From NCBI RefSeq assembly GCF_016722895.1, contig NZ_JAEQNA010000001.1:806001-870000 (forward strand): DNA of 64,000 nt, written 5' to 3'. The notes under the pieces are model-generated. The model had not been told where the DNA came from. It did no database searches and saw nothing but the letters and a program-made list of their open reading frames with translations. The position numbers and the translations under genes were made by a program. This document shows, in pieces, positions 24,398 to 33,053 of the stretch. The stretch comes from Ramlibacter aurantiacus. GTDB lineage: Bacteria; Pseudomonadota; Gammaproteobacteria; Burkholderiales; Burkholderiaceae_C. Within the stretch, counting starts at the first letter, position 1; the number at the start of each line of letters is the position of its first letter.

Positions 24398-25981
24398 TCA
24401 CAGCCGCTCGATGCGCGGCTCGCCCGGACGGACGCCGAACGCGGCCAGCGTTTCGATGCCGGTGTCGGGCCGGGTCACGTCGCTCACCACCCGCAGGCGC
24501 GTGGTGAGCCCTCCCGGCGTGAAGTCGCATACGCCGTAGCCCCGGCGATACCCGTCGGCAAACACGAAGTGCGGGTTCTCGGCCAGCCGCTGGGCCACGC
24601 GGTCGGCGCCGCGCGCGCGAGAGGTGATGCTGGTGCCGCAGAACTCGACCCCGACGTTCGCGCTGTCGGGACGTTCGTAGTCGGCCTTGATGTGGCCGAC
24701 CCAGTTCTCGTGCACGTCTCCGCCCAGGAACACCGGGTTGGACACGGCGTGTCGGCGCAGTCCGTCGAGCATGCGGCCGCGTGCCGCCGGATAGCCATCC
24801 CAGCCGTCGTTGTAAAGCCGTTCGCCGGGGCCCGGCAGGTTGTCGCGCTTGCCGAACAAGCCCTGCTGGCCCACCACGGTCCACAGGCCCTTGGCGTCGG
24901 CCAGCGTGGCGTCCACCCACTGCTCCTGCGCGGCGCCCAGCAGGGTGCGCGAGGGGTCGTGCAGCGCCGCGCAGGAGCCGGGATCGATGAGGCTGCCTGC
25001 CCCGTGGCTGCTGCGGCAGGCCTGCACGTCACGCCACTGCCGTCCATCCAGCAGCACCAGGTCGGCCAGTGCACCGAAGCGCCAGCGGCCGTGTACCTGC
25101 ACTTCGAGCGCACCTGAACTGGCACGCGACAGCGTCGAGACACGCACCGGCATGTGCTCGTACCAGGCCTGGTAGGCCGCGTTTCGGCGGACCATGAACT
25201 CCTGCACCTGGTTGAAGCCCAGCGGCCGCGAGTCGCCGGGAATGAGCCCTGCGTAATCGTTCTGCACCTCGTGATCGTCCCAGGTCAGCAGCCAGGGACA
25301 ACTCGCGTGCATGGCCTGCAGCGCCGCGTCACTGCGGTGGAGTGCGTGGCGTTCGCGGTATTCGGCCAGCGTGCGCACCACGGTCACGCTGGGGTGGCTG
25401 CGCACCGCACCGAAGGCCGTGGGGTATTCGTAGATGTAGTCGCCCAGGAACAGCACCAGGTCGGGCTGTTCCTCGCGCATGTGGCGGTAGGCGCCGTAGT
25501 AGCCGTGGTCCCAGCGCTGGCACGACGCATACGCCAGGCGCAGCCGGTTCACCGGCGCCCCCGGCGCTGGCAGCGTGCGGGTGCGCCCGACGGTGCTCAC
25601 CTGACCCCCGGCGATGAAGCGATAGAAGTACCACCGGTCCGGCTCCAGCCCCGCGACCTCGGCGTGGACGCTGTGGGCCAGCGCCGGCATGGCCAGCGTA
25701 CTGCCGCGCCGGGCGACGCGGCTGAAGGCTTCGTCATGCGCCACTTCCCAACGCACCGGCACCGGGTCTTCGCCGATCGAATCGAACCAGCCCGGTGCCA
25801 GCAGGCGGGTCCACAACACCACCGAATCGGGCCTGGGCGCGCCGCTGGCCACGCCGATGCCGAAGGGATCGAAGCCCCAGCCGGGACTTGCATGCGCGCC
25901 GCGCGGCAGCCAGCTGCCCGCAGCCATCGCGGCGGCCAGCCGCAGCAGCTGGCGCCGCTCGTGTCCAAAGGGTTCGCTCAT
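24398..25981 (-). CDS. phoD: PhoD-family alkaline phosphatase/phosphodiesterase (Tat-exported)
   Basis: The 527-aa product starts with a twin-arginine signal (HERRQLLRLAAAMAAGSWL), so it is exported folded. The mature part shows the PhoD N-terminal domain (FGIGVASGAPRPDSVVLWTR) and the metallophosphatase core: YASCQRWDHGYY, LVLFLGDYIYEY, TWDDHEVQNDYAG and the late FLGGDVHENWVGHIK. PhoD enzymes release phosphate from diverse esters, using Ca and Fe. The ATG at 25981 is chosen because the Tat signal follows it. No pho box was found by eye. Confidence 0.92.
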   Translation of the reverse strand: MSEPFGHERRQLLRLAAAMAAGSWLPRGAHASPGWGFDPFGIGVASGAPRPDSVVLWTRLLAPGWFDSIGEDPVPVRWEVAHDEAFSRVARRGSTLAMPALAHSVHAEVAGLEPDRWYFYRFIAGGQVSTVGRTRTLPAPGAPVNRLRLAYASCQRWDHGYYGAYRHMREEQPDLVLFLGDYIYEYPTAFGAVRSHPSVTVVRTLAEYRERHALHRSDAALQAMHASCPWLLTWDDHEVQNDYAGLIPGDSRPLGFNQVQEFMVRRNAAYQAWYEHMPVRVSTLSRASSGALEVQVHGRWRFGALADLVLLDGRQWRDVQACRSSHGAGSLIDPGSCAALHDPSRTLLGAAQEQWVDATLADAKGLWTVVGQQGLFGKRDNLPGPGERLYNDGWDGYPAARGRMLDGLRRHAVSNPVFLGGDVHENWVGHIKADYERPDSANVGVEFCGTSITSRARGADRVAQRLAENPHFVFADGYRRGYGVCDFTPGGLTTRLRVVSDVTRPDTGIETLAAFGVRPGEPRIERL

Positions 25982-26097
25982 TGGGCGCGCACTATAGCAA
26001 CGGCCCGTGCTGGCGGCGGCGCGCGTCGGCGCGGGACGACAGCATGGCCGGCCCGCCTCCGACCTCGGGCGCGACGGCGCGTGCCTATGGTCGTCGC

Positions 26098-26760
26098 ATG
26101 GCATCTTCCGGCCCGTCCGCACCCGAACCGTCGCAACCGCGCCCGACTCACCCGCGGCACTTCTCGATGCTGCGCGAGTTCCACCTGGCGGACTTCTTCA
26201 CGTTGGGGAACGCCGCTTGCGGCATGGGCGCCGTGCTGCTCGCGCTGAGCTACATGGCCAGTGGCCAGCTCTCGCACTTCCTGGTCGCGGCCGCGCTGGC
26301 ACCGGCGGCGCTGGTGCTGGACGTGCTGGACGGGCGCATCGCGCGCGCGCGCCAGCAGCACTCGCCGCTGGGCCGCGAACTCGATTCGCTGGCCGACATC
26401 ATTTCCTTCGGCGTGCTGCCGGCTGCCTTGGGCTTCGCGGCGGGCTTGCGCGGCGGCTGGGATGTCGTGGCGCTGATCTACTTCGTCTGCTGCGGGGTGA
26501 GCCGCCTGGCGCGCTACAACGTCACGGCCGAAAGCCTGAGCGCCGGCGCGGCCAAGGTGAGCCACTTCGAGGGCACTCCCATCCCGACCAGCGTCGTGCT
26601 GACGGCGCTGCTGGCCCTGCTGGCCTGGCAGGGCCGGATCGGCGAGCAGATCTGGGGGGGCACCTGGCAGCTGGGCTGGCAGCTTCATCCCCTGGCGCTG
26701 CTGTTCGCGCTGTCGGGCAGCCTGATGATCAGCAAGACCCTGCGCATCCCCAAGCCGTGA
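26098..26760 (+). CDS. pssA: CDP-diacylglycerol-serine O-phosphatidyltransferase PssA
   Basis: PssA makes phosphatidylserine from CDP-diacylglycerol and serine, the first step to phosphatidylethanolamine. The CDP-alcohol phosphatidyltransferase motif DG-x2-AR-x8-G-x3-D-x3-D is complete (VLDGRIARARQQHSPLG, then RELDSLADI). Several hydrophobic segments surround it, and LADFFTLGNAACGMGAVLL leads in. I use the ATG at 26098 (220 aa); 26044 is an in-frame alternative. Confidence 0.9.
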   Translation: MASSGPSAPEPSQPRPTHPRHFSMLREFHLADFFTLGNAACGMGAVLLALSYMASGQLSHFLVAAALAPAALVLDVLDGRIARARQQHSPLGRELDSLADIISFGVLPAALGFAAGLRGGWDVVALIYFVCCGVSRLARYNVTAESLSAGAAKVSHFEGTPIPTSVVLTALLALLAWQGRIGEQIWGGTWQLGWQLHPLALLFALSGSLMISKTLRIPKP

Positions 26761-26785
26761 TGACCCCGCTCGAGGCAGGGCCCGA

Positions 26786-27418
26786 TCAGAGGCCGCCCGT
26801 CTCGGTGGGCTTGAAGTCGTCTTCGGAGCTTTTCCTGTCACTGAGCGCCGCGTCGCGGATTGCGAACAGCGCCTTCAGGTCCGAGGCCAGGTCGTCGTCG
26901 TCTGCCGCGGTGCCCAGGTCCCCTTCGGCTGCCACCGCGGCGAGCGTCGTGGTCGCGGCGGCGATGCCGGTCGCGGCCACCGGCGCGCCGCCTTGTCCTT
27001 CGCGCCACGCCGCGGCATCGGGCATGGCCACCTGGCCGGACGGCTCATCGCATTCGAACTGCCAGGCCACGCCGCGCAGCCAGTCCGTCGAACGCGGATC
27101 GAAGCGCTCGAGCGCCTGCTTGAAACTCGCCTGGAAGGCCGGCACGTAGGCCAGCAGGCGGTCCTGCCCGCCCCGCACGATGAAGGTCACATAAGTGCCG
27201 GTGCTGCGGCTCGACTGCACCAGGCTGAGCGTGCGGCACTCGATCCACTCGGTGGGAATGCCGTGCCGCCGCATGGTGTCGCGCAGCACCACGTGGACCA
27301 CCTCGCGCCGCGGGACGCTGCGTGAGTTGGTGGAGGACTCCTCGCTGTCCTCGAACCGGGACACCGAGGGCGGCGGCGGCGCGGGCTTGTCACCGAAGAG
27401 GCGTTTGAGCAGGCTCAT
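26786..27418 (-). CDS. Conserved hypothetical protein, function unknown
   Basis: The 210-aa product begins MSLLKRLFGDKPAPPPPSVS, a short amphipathic start with a Pro linker, followed by a compact alpha/beta region (about 40-115: REVVHVVLRDTMRRHGIPTE, later TGTYVTFIVRGGQDRLLAYV) and an Ala-rich, then acidic C-terminal part (DDDDLASDLKALFAIRDAAL). There is no signal peptide. I cannot name a family. It stands close to trxC on the same strand (32 bases apart) and may be co-transcribed with it. Confidence 0.75.
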   Translation of the reverse strand: MSLLKRLFGDKPAPPPPSVSRFEDSEESSTNSRSVPRREVVHVVLRDTMRRHGIPTEWIECRTLSLVQSSRSTGTYVTFIVRGGQDRLLAYVPAFQASFKQALERFDPRSTDWLRGVAWQFECDEPSGQVAMPDAAAWREGQGGAPVAATGIAAATTTLAAVAAEGDLGTAADDDDLASDLKALFAIRDAALSDRKSSEDDFKPTETGGL

Positions 27419-27450
27419 GCGAGGAATTATGGCTGGGCTGCCGTCGCTGG

Positions 27451-27900
27451 CTAGGCCCTCGCGGGCAGCTGGGCCCGAGTCCAGGCCACGATGTCGCCCG
27501 CGCGCGTCAACGCACCCGGCTGCCGCGCGACTTCGCGGCCGCCGACGAACAGGGCCAGGGTCGGAATGCTCCGGATATTGAAGCGACCGGCCAGCTCCGG
27601 CTGGTCTTCGGTGTTGACCTTGGCCACGCGCACCTGCGGCTCCAGCAGGCCAGCGGCCTGCTCATAAGCCGGGGCCATCGCGCGGCACGGTCCGCACCAC
27701 GGAGCCCAGAAATCAACGAGTACCGGCAACTCACCTCGCCCGGTCGTGCGATCGAAGCCCTGCGCGTCGAGCTCCACGGGACGCGCGGTGAAGAGGGCCT
27801 GCTTGCAACGGCCGCAATCCGGGGCGCTGCCGAGCTGCGCCGTGCGCACGCGGTTGAGGGTCTGGCAGTGGGGGCATACGACGTGGGTGAGGTCGTCCAT
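27451..27900 (-). CDS. trxC: Thioredoxin TrxC (thioredoxin 2)
   Basis: TrxC is an oxidative-stress thioredoxin with an extra zinc-binding N-terminus. The 149-aa product has the zinc cysteines (VCPHCQTLNRVR and CGRC), the active site FWAPWCGPCRAMAP, and the cis-Pro region RSIPTLALFVGG. The length fits TrxC. The start is the ATG at 27900. Confidence 0.95.
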   Translation of the reverse strand: MDDLTHVVCPHCQTLNRVRTAQLGSAPDCGRCKQALFTARPVELDAQGFDRTTGRGELPVLVDFWAPWCGPCRAMAPAYEQAAGLLEPQVRVAKVNTEDQPELAGRFNIRSIPTLALFVGGREVARQPGALTRAGDIVAWTRAQLPARA

Positions 27901-28114
27901 GCCAGGCAATTTAGCGCCATTGCCGGGCACATCAAGCACAGCGCCGAGCCGTTACAGAACCACGGTCGCGCAGTGGGCACAGGCTGATCCGAGCACGGCC
28001 GGTTTTCCTACACCCGCATGCTCTTCTCGTGAAGGGCATCACGCGGGTTGGCTCGGCAGCATGGTGACGGTCCGCAACACGGATCAACCGATCGCAACCC
28101 TGGAGACCGACCAC

Positions 28115-29662
28115 ATGCCCATCCCGATCAACCCCTCGCCGGTTCAAGCCGCCATTGAAGCAACCCTGCCGAAGAAGACGCTGGCAGATGTCACGCGACT
28201 GTTCCGTCATCCACTCCTCGTCCTGTCCACTGCGGCCGTGCTGACCGCCTGCGGTGGTGGCGGCGGCGACGACGTCGTGCAGATCGACCCGCCGGCCCCG
28301 GCCCCGGCTCCTGCGCCCGGACCGGCTCCTGCCCCAGGGCCAGCCCCCGCACCCGCACCCGCACCGGCTCCCGCCCCCGCGCCCGCTCCGGGCGTGACCA
28401 CCGTCACCACGCTGTCGCAGCAGATGGAAGCCAACGGCTCCTACATCGTCGCCGCCACTTCGCCGGGCACGGTGGACCTGATCCTGCCGGCCGCCCCGGC
28501 CGAAGGGAACACCGTGAGCATCACCGCCCAGGGTGCGAACGACTGGCGTGTCGTGCAGAACGCCGGCCAGTTCATCGACACCACCGGCCTGGTCGGTGAT
28601 CGCACGCTCGGCTCGGCCCTGACCGCCATCGCGGCAAGCCCGACCGCTCGCTGGTGGTACGGCGACACCTCGGCCAACGGGCAGGTGATCCTGGCGGTGT
28701 CCAACCAGTTCGTGAACGACGCTGGAGGCGGTGGTGGTCTCGGCAACGGCGAACTGCGTGTGTCGCGCGATGGCGGCGCGACCTGGGACGCCGGGGTCAA
28801 CCCGATCGCGGGCGGCACGGCCTGGTCCGCGGTGGACGTCTCCCCCGATGGCCAGCACATGATCGCGGTCGCGGCCAACGCCGGTATCCATGTGAGCCAC
28901 AACGCCGGCCAGACCTGGAGTGTGGCTACAGGCAGCGCGGGCCCGATCTACCTGGGAGCGACGACGTCCGCGGACGGCACGCTCATGGCCGCCGTCTCCA
29001 TCGACGGCGCGCTGGTGCTGTCGTCCGACAGCGGCGCCAACTTCGCTGCCCCGGCCGGCGCCAGTGGCCTGCCTGCCGGCGCCACCTGGCAGGGCATCGA
29101 CAGCTCCGCCAACGGCCAGATCCTGGTCGCCGTTTCCAAGAGCAACGGCGTCTACCGCTCCGACAACGCCGGTGCCACCTGGACACAGGTCGCGGGCCTG
29201 TCGGCCAGCGGCGACTGGTACCGGGTTGCCATGTCGGCTGACGGCCAGACCATCGTGGTCGGCGAAGAAGGTGGCGTCACGGCAATCTCGACCGCCGGTG
29301 GCGCATTCACCGCCGTGCCCGGTGTCGCGGATGTGAACCACATCAGCGTCTCGGCCGACGGCAGCGATATCGCCATCTCGACCAACTCGGGCGTCGTGCT
29401 CCGGACGGCCGGTGGAGCCTTCGCACCGGTCGCCGGCATCACGGGCAACACCCGCTTCGCCGCGGTCTCCGACTACGGCAATGCGATGGTGGTCGGCCAG
29501 AACCTGGCCGCGGGCCCGAGCCAGCTGCAGCTGAGCCTGTCCGGCACCACGGTGGGTTCGACCGGCGGCATCGTCGGCAACACCGGCGAGAGCCTCACCC
29601 TGGTCTACACGGGTGGCCGCTGGGTCGTGCAATCGTCCACGGGTGACTTCACGGTCCAGTAA
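28115..29662 (+). CDS. Lipoprotein with Pro-Ala linker and sialidase-like repeat domain
   Basis: The 515-aa product has an unusually long N-region (about 33 residues) before a hydrophobic stretch (LLVLSTAAVLTAC) that ends in a lipobox (LTAC-G), so it is probably a lipoprotein. Next come an acidic patch, a PAPAPAP-type linker (about 60-90) and a domain of repeated units of ~45 residues with motifs such as SRDGGATWDAG, SHNAGQTWSVA, RSDNAGATWTQVA and SADGQ. These resemble BNR/Asp-box repeats of sialidase-type beta-propellers. The sugar-cleaving residues are not obvious, so binding or scaffolding is as likely as catalysis. The ATG at 28115 has GGAGA eight bases upstream; another ATG at 28061 is in frame. 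Confidence 0.8.
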   Translation: MPIPINPSPVQAAIEATLPKKTLADVTRLFRHPLLVLSTAAVLTACGGGGGDDVVQIDPPAPAPAPAPGPAPAPGPAPAPAPAPAPAPAPAPGVTTVTTLSQQMEANGSYIVAATSPGTVDLILPAAPAEGNTVSITAQGANDWRVVQNAGQFIDTTGLVGDRTLGSALTAIAASPTARWWYGDTSANGQVILAVSNQFVNDAGGGGGLGNGELRVSRDGGATWDAGVNPIAGGTAWSAVDVSPDGQHMIAVAANAGIHVSHNAGQTWSVATGSAGPIYLGATTSADGTLMAAVSIDGALVLSSDSGANFAAPAGASGLPAGATWQGIDSSANGQILVAVSKSNGVYRSDNAGATWTQVAGLSASGDWYRVAMSADGQTIVVGEEGGVTAISTAGGAFTAVPGVADVNHISVSADGSDIAISTNSGVVLRTAGGAFAPVAGITGNTRFAAVSDYGNAMVVGQNLAAGPSQLQLSLSGTTVGSTGGIVGNTGESLTLVYTGGRWVVQSSTGDFTVQ

Positions 29663-29706
29663 ATTCACCGGCACAAGGGCGTCGTCCTGAAGGCGCCCGC
29701 TGACCT

Positions 29707-29757
29707 GGCCCGGTGATCGGGTGGTGGCCCAGCCACCGCCCGATCACCGGGCCTTCT
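29707..29757 (+). terminator. Long hairpin after the propeller lipoprotein gene
   Basis: A 21-bp stem (29707-29727 against 29733-29753, with one T-G mismatch) encloses a 5-base loop and is followed by TTCTT. It lies 45 bases after the stop codon and probably ends that transcript. Confidence 0.75.
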
Positions 29758-29956
29758 TGCGCAGGGACCGGCGGGCGTCCTGCGAACGTTCAGGCAAGCC
29801 CCCACACCGGGTGAGGCGAAAGTGTCCGACACTCCGGCTCCAGGGGCCCACCCCAGAATCGACCACATCACCCAAAAATCCTCATCCATGCCCATGAATG
29901 AACATCCAGGTGCCCGTACCGGTGCCCAAGCCCGTGTCGGAGCCAGAGCGATTCCC

Positions 29957-30526
29957 ATGTCCCCTCTGCGCGGAAGCGCCGAGTTCCTCAAGGGATTCGT
30001 TCGGAACCCGGCCCAGGTCGGATCGGTGGTGCCGAGTTCATCGCGGCTGGAACAGCGCCTGGTGCGCAACGCCCGCGTCGCCGAGGCGCGCTGCGTGGTC
30101 GAACTCGGCCCCGGCACCGGCGGCACCACGGCCGCGCTGTTGAAAGCCCTGCCCGGTTCGGGCAGGTTGCTCGCCATCGAACTGGACGAGCGCTTCCATG
30201 AACACCTCAGCCGCACCCTGCACGATCCGCGCGTGACGCTCGAGCTGGCCAGCGCCGAGCGGCTCGCCGAGTTGCTCCAGTCGCGCCGGCTGCCCGCGCC
30301 CGATGCGATCGTGTCGGGCATTCCGTTCTCGACCATGCCGCGCGAGGTGTCCGAGCGCATCGCCACGCTGATCGCGCAGGTGCTGCGCCCCGGCGGCCGC
30401 TTCGTAGCCTACCAGGTGCGCGCGCACGTCGCGGGCTTTCTCACGCCGCACCTGGGTGAGCCGGTCAAGGAATGGGAGATGGTGAACGTCCCGCCGGTGC
30501 GGGTCTTCACCTGGGTGAAAAGCTGA
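29957..30526 (+). CDS. SAM-dependent methyltransferase (phospholipid N-methyltransferase-like)
   Basis: The protein resembles PmtA-type phospholipid methyltransferases: EFLKGFVRNPAQVGSVVPSS at the N-terminus, the SAM-binding CVVELGPGTGGTTAALL, acidic motif II LLAIELDERF and a substrate-side block DAIVSGIPFSTMPREV. The 189-aa version from the ATG at 29957 starts exactly where family similarity starts. ATG codons at 29888 and 29894 and a GTG at 29822 are in frame, but the upstream codons do not show the usual G/C third positions. Phosphatidylethanolamine methylation is a guess; rRNA adenine dimethylases share the fold. Confidence 0.82.
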   Translation: MSPLRGSAEFLKGFVRNPAQVGSVVPSSSRLEQRLVRNARVAEARCVVELGPGTGGTTAALLKALPGSGRLLAIELDERFHEHLSRTLHDPRVTLELASAERLAELLQSRRLPAPDAIVSGIPFSTMPREVSERIATLIAQVLRPGGRFVAYQVRAHVAGFLTPHLGEPVKEWEMVNVPPVRVFTWVKS

Positions 30527-30530
30527 TCCA

Positions 30531-30602
30531 CCCCGAAGCGCCTTCGGCGCCTCCCCTCTAGGGGCGCCACCAGCGGCCCGGCCAAGCCGGTTCCGCGGTG
30601 GC
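30531..30602 (-). repeat. 72-bp dispersed intergenic repeat, copy 1
   Basis: On the minus strand this matches 54881-54952 with 5 differences in 72 bases. It contains nested inverted repeats (GGCGCC arms and GAAGCGCCTTC) and so can fold into a strong hairpin. It lies directly after the methyltransferase stop codon. Confidence 0.9.
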
Positions 30603-30669
30603 CTGCGATCGCAGGGTCTGCTTTCATGCATCGCGGGTGATGCGCAGCATCATGGAGAACTGAAAAGCT

Positions 30670-31869
30670 TCAGTCGAGCGCACGCGCCAGGCGGCGCACG
30701 CCTTCCTCGATCTTGTCCTCGTCGGCCGTGGCAAAGCTCAGGCGGAAGGACGACTGGTCGGGTTCGGTCGCGAAGAACGGCGCACCCGGCACGAAGGCCA
30801 CGCCTTGCTCCACCGCGCGACGGGCGAACTCGCCGGCATCGCGCAACCGGCCACCGGCGCCGGTGAGCCGGGCCCAGAAAAACAGGCCGCCCTGCGGCTG
30901 GGTGAAGCTGATGGCGTCGCCCAGCTCGCGCTGCAGGGCCGCGCCCATGGCCGCGGCACGGCGGGCGTAGACCTGGCGCACGGTCGCCAGCGTCGCCGGC
31001 ATGCGGCCTGACCTCAGGTACTGCGCGGCAGTGGCCTGGGCGAAGGTGCTGGTATGGGCATCACTGAACTGCTTGCACATGGTCGCGCGCGACAACAGCT
31101 CTGGCGGCGCCACCAGCCAGCCCACCCGCAGGCCGGGGCTGAGCACCTTGCTCAGGCTGCCGCAGTGGGCGAGGAGTTCGCGGCTGCCGGGCACCTCGCT
31201 GGACAGCGCCAGCAGGCTGGGAGGCGGAGCCGCGCCGAAGTACAGGTCGCCATAGGGGTCGTCCTCCACCACCGCCACCTGGTGCTTCACGGCCAGCTCC
31301 AGGACGCGGCGGCGGCGCTCCAGGCTCAGCAAGGCACCGCTGGGATTGCCGAAGGTGGGGATCAGGTAGATGAACTTGGGCCGCTGCTCGATCACCAGCT
31401 GCTCCAGCCGATCCACCTGCACGCCATCCCCATCGATGGGAGCGCTGACCACGTCGGCCCCGTACAGCCGGAAGCACTGGATCGTGGCCAGGAAGGTGGG
31501 GCCTTCGACGATGACGCGGTCGCCCGGGTCCACCAGCGTCTTGCCCAGCAGGTCCAGCGCCTGCTGGCTGCCGGTGGTGACGATCAGTCCCTGGGCATCG
31601 ACACCGGCCACGCCCTTGGCGCGCATGAACGCCGCCAGCTCCTCGCGCAGCGGATCGAAGCCTTCGGTCGCGCCGTATTGCAGCGCCGCGCCCGGCTGCT
31701 CGGCCAGGGCCTGCTGGCTCGCCTCGCGCAGCCCCTGCACGTCGAACATCGCGGCATCGGGAAAACCGCCGGCAAAGCTGATGATGCCGGGCTTGCCCAG
31801 CAGCTTGAACAGTTCACGGATGGCGGAGGTCTCGACCTTGTCGAGCCGGGAGGCGAAGGAAAGAGGCAT
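30670..31869 (-). CDS. PLP-dependent aminotransferase (class I, 2-aminoadipate/MocR-like)
   Basis: The 399-aa product belongs to fold-type I aminotransferases related to 2-aminoadipate aminotransferases and MocR C-terminal domains: IISFAGGFPDAAMFD near the start, LQYGATEGFDPLREELAAFM, IYLIPTFGNPSGALLSLERR, VEDDPYGDLYF and the PLP lysine in CGSLSKVLSPGLRVGWLV. There is no N-terminal DNA-binding domain, so this is an enzyme and not a MocR regulator. Its substrate cannot be told from sequence; aromatic or branched-chain amino acids or 2-aminoadipate are possible. Confidence 0.88.
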   Translation of the reverse strand: MPLSFASRLDKVETSAIRELFKLLGKPGIISFAGGFPDAAMFDVQGLREASQQALAEQPGAALQYGATEGFDPLREELAAFMRAKGVAGVDAQGLIVTTGSQQALDLLGKTLVDPGDRVIVEGPTFLATIQCFRLYGADVVSAPIDGDGVQVDRLEQLVIEQRPKFIYLIPTFGNPSGALLSLERRRRVLELAVKHQVAVVEDDPYGDLYFGAAPPPSLLALSSEVPGSRELLAHCGSLSKVLSPGLRVGWLVAPPELLSRATMCKQFSDAHTSTFAQATAAQYLRSGRMPATLATVRQVYARRAAAMGAALQRELGDAISFTQPQGGLFFWARLTGAGGRLRDAGEFARRAVEQGVAFVPGAPFFATEPDQSSFRLSFATADEDKIEEGVRRLARALD

Positions 31870-31951
31870 GGCGTTCTCGAGAGGCGCGAAAGACGGAGAT
31901 TGTGAACGCTCGAGCCGGCACCTCCGCCGTGACCCCGGCGGGTGCGCGGCT

Positions 31952-32923
31952 TCAGAAGTCGGCGTCGGCCGTCTCCTCGCTCGGCGTCACCGCGCCCGGT
32001 GCAGGCGCGGACGGCACCCCGAAGGCCTGCTCGCCGCCCAGCGCCAGCAACAACTGCGGCAGCAGCTCGGACAGCTCCGCCGTGGCGATGGTGGCGTCGG
32101 CATCGAACCCGTTGTCCTTGCCCAGGTTCTTGTCCACGTCGATCAGCTCGATCTTCTTGAGCACCAGCGCCTCGGTGAGCACGAAGGAGACCTTGCCCTC
32201 CCAGGTCATGGCCAGCTGGGTCGGCAGCTTGCCCTCCTGAATGTGCTGCCCGATCTCATCGAGCTCCAGCGTGTGGCGGGCGTAACGCACGACCGAGCGC
32301 TCCTCGCCGGTGTTCTTCAACTCGAGGTCGCGATCGACCGTGAAGCCGGCCGGCGCCTCGCGGCTGGTGAGCCAGTGCGCCATCGCGACGGCCGGCGAGG
32401 TGGCGGTCGACAGGAGCGACAGCGACAGCACATGCCGCAGGTCGGCCATCAGGTCGCCCAGCGGCTTGAGCACCGCCTCGGCGGCTCGGGTGCTGCCCGC
32501 CCCCACCAGCAACAGGCCGCGCTCGACGTCGACCCAGATGCGGTGCGACGAACGCTTGCTGAAGGCGCGCGGCAGGAAGGTGTGGATGATCTCCTCCTTC
32601 AGCTCGGCCTTTTCCTTGCGCCCCGGCTTGCGGCCCTGGCTGGCCTCGATGGCCTTGCAGCGGGCCTCCAGCTCCTGGCGCACCGCGCCGCCAGGGACCG
32701 CCTTGCGCTCGATCCCCAGCTGCATGATCCAGTGGCCGCCCACGTTCTCCACCATCGCGCCGTGGTCCTCGCCGCGCGGGGGCAGCCAGCCGACCGACAA
32801 CTCCTGGGTGGCGCCGCAGGGCTGGAAAGCCAGGCGCTGCATCTCCGCTTCGAGCTGATCGAGCGGCGGAGCCGTCCATTCGGGTGCGATGCGATAGGCG
32901 ATGAGGTTCTTGAACAAGGGCAT
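31952..32923 (-). CDS. rdgC: Recombination-associated protein RdgC
   Basis: RdgC is a ring-shaped double-stranded-DNA-binding protein that restrains RecA. The 323-aa product starts MPLFKNLIAYRI, the typical RdgC start, and continues with the family pattern (FQPCGATQELSVGWLPPRG, RKEKAELKEEI, SSHRIWVDVERG, and a C-terminal part with KIELIDV). I choose the ATG at 32923; the open frame upstream has no family likeness. Confidence 0.93.
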   Translation of the reverse strand: MPLFKNLIAYRIAPEWTAPPLDQLEAEMQRLAFQPCGATQELSVGWLPPRGEDHGAMVENVGGHWIMQLGIERKAVPGGAVRQELEARCKAIEASQGRKPGRKEKAELKEEIIHTFLPRAFSKRSSHRIWVDVERGLLLVGAGSTRAAEAVLKPLGDLMADLRHVLSLSLLSTATSPAVAMAHWLTSREAPAGFTVDRDLELKNTGEERSVVRYARHTLELDEIGQHIQEGKLPTQLAMTWEGKVSFVLTEALVLKKIELIDVDKNLGKDNGFDADATIATAELSELLPQLLLALGGEQAFGVPSAPAPGAVTPSEETADADF

Positions 32924-33053
32924 GGACGCGGTCAGTGATGAGGTTGGACGTCGAGGGGTGGCATTCTGCCGTGCCCGTCCGCCGGTCGCGCTGGCGTTAC
33001 AGGACTGTTGCGAGTAGCCCACCGCCGGCGCGGCGCAGCGTAAATTGCTGCAC

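Noticed and set aside
27901..28114. Gene or RNA between trxC and the propeller lipoprotein
   Set aside because: There is no coherent frame and no recognisable RNA fold. It probably only holds the two divergent promoters.
29888..29956. Longer N-terminus for the methyltransferase, or an alternative gene starting at 29898 in another frame
   Set aside because: The upstream codons are unlike the rest of the gene, and the other frame (beginning MNIQVPVPVPKP) looks coding only for about 20 codons and has no family match. I kept the ATG at 29957.
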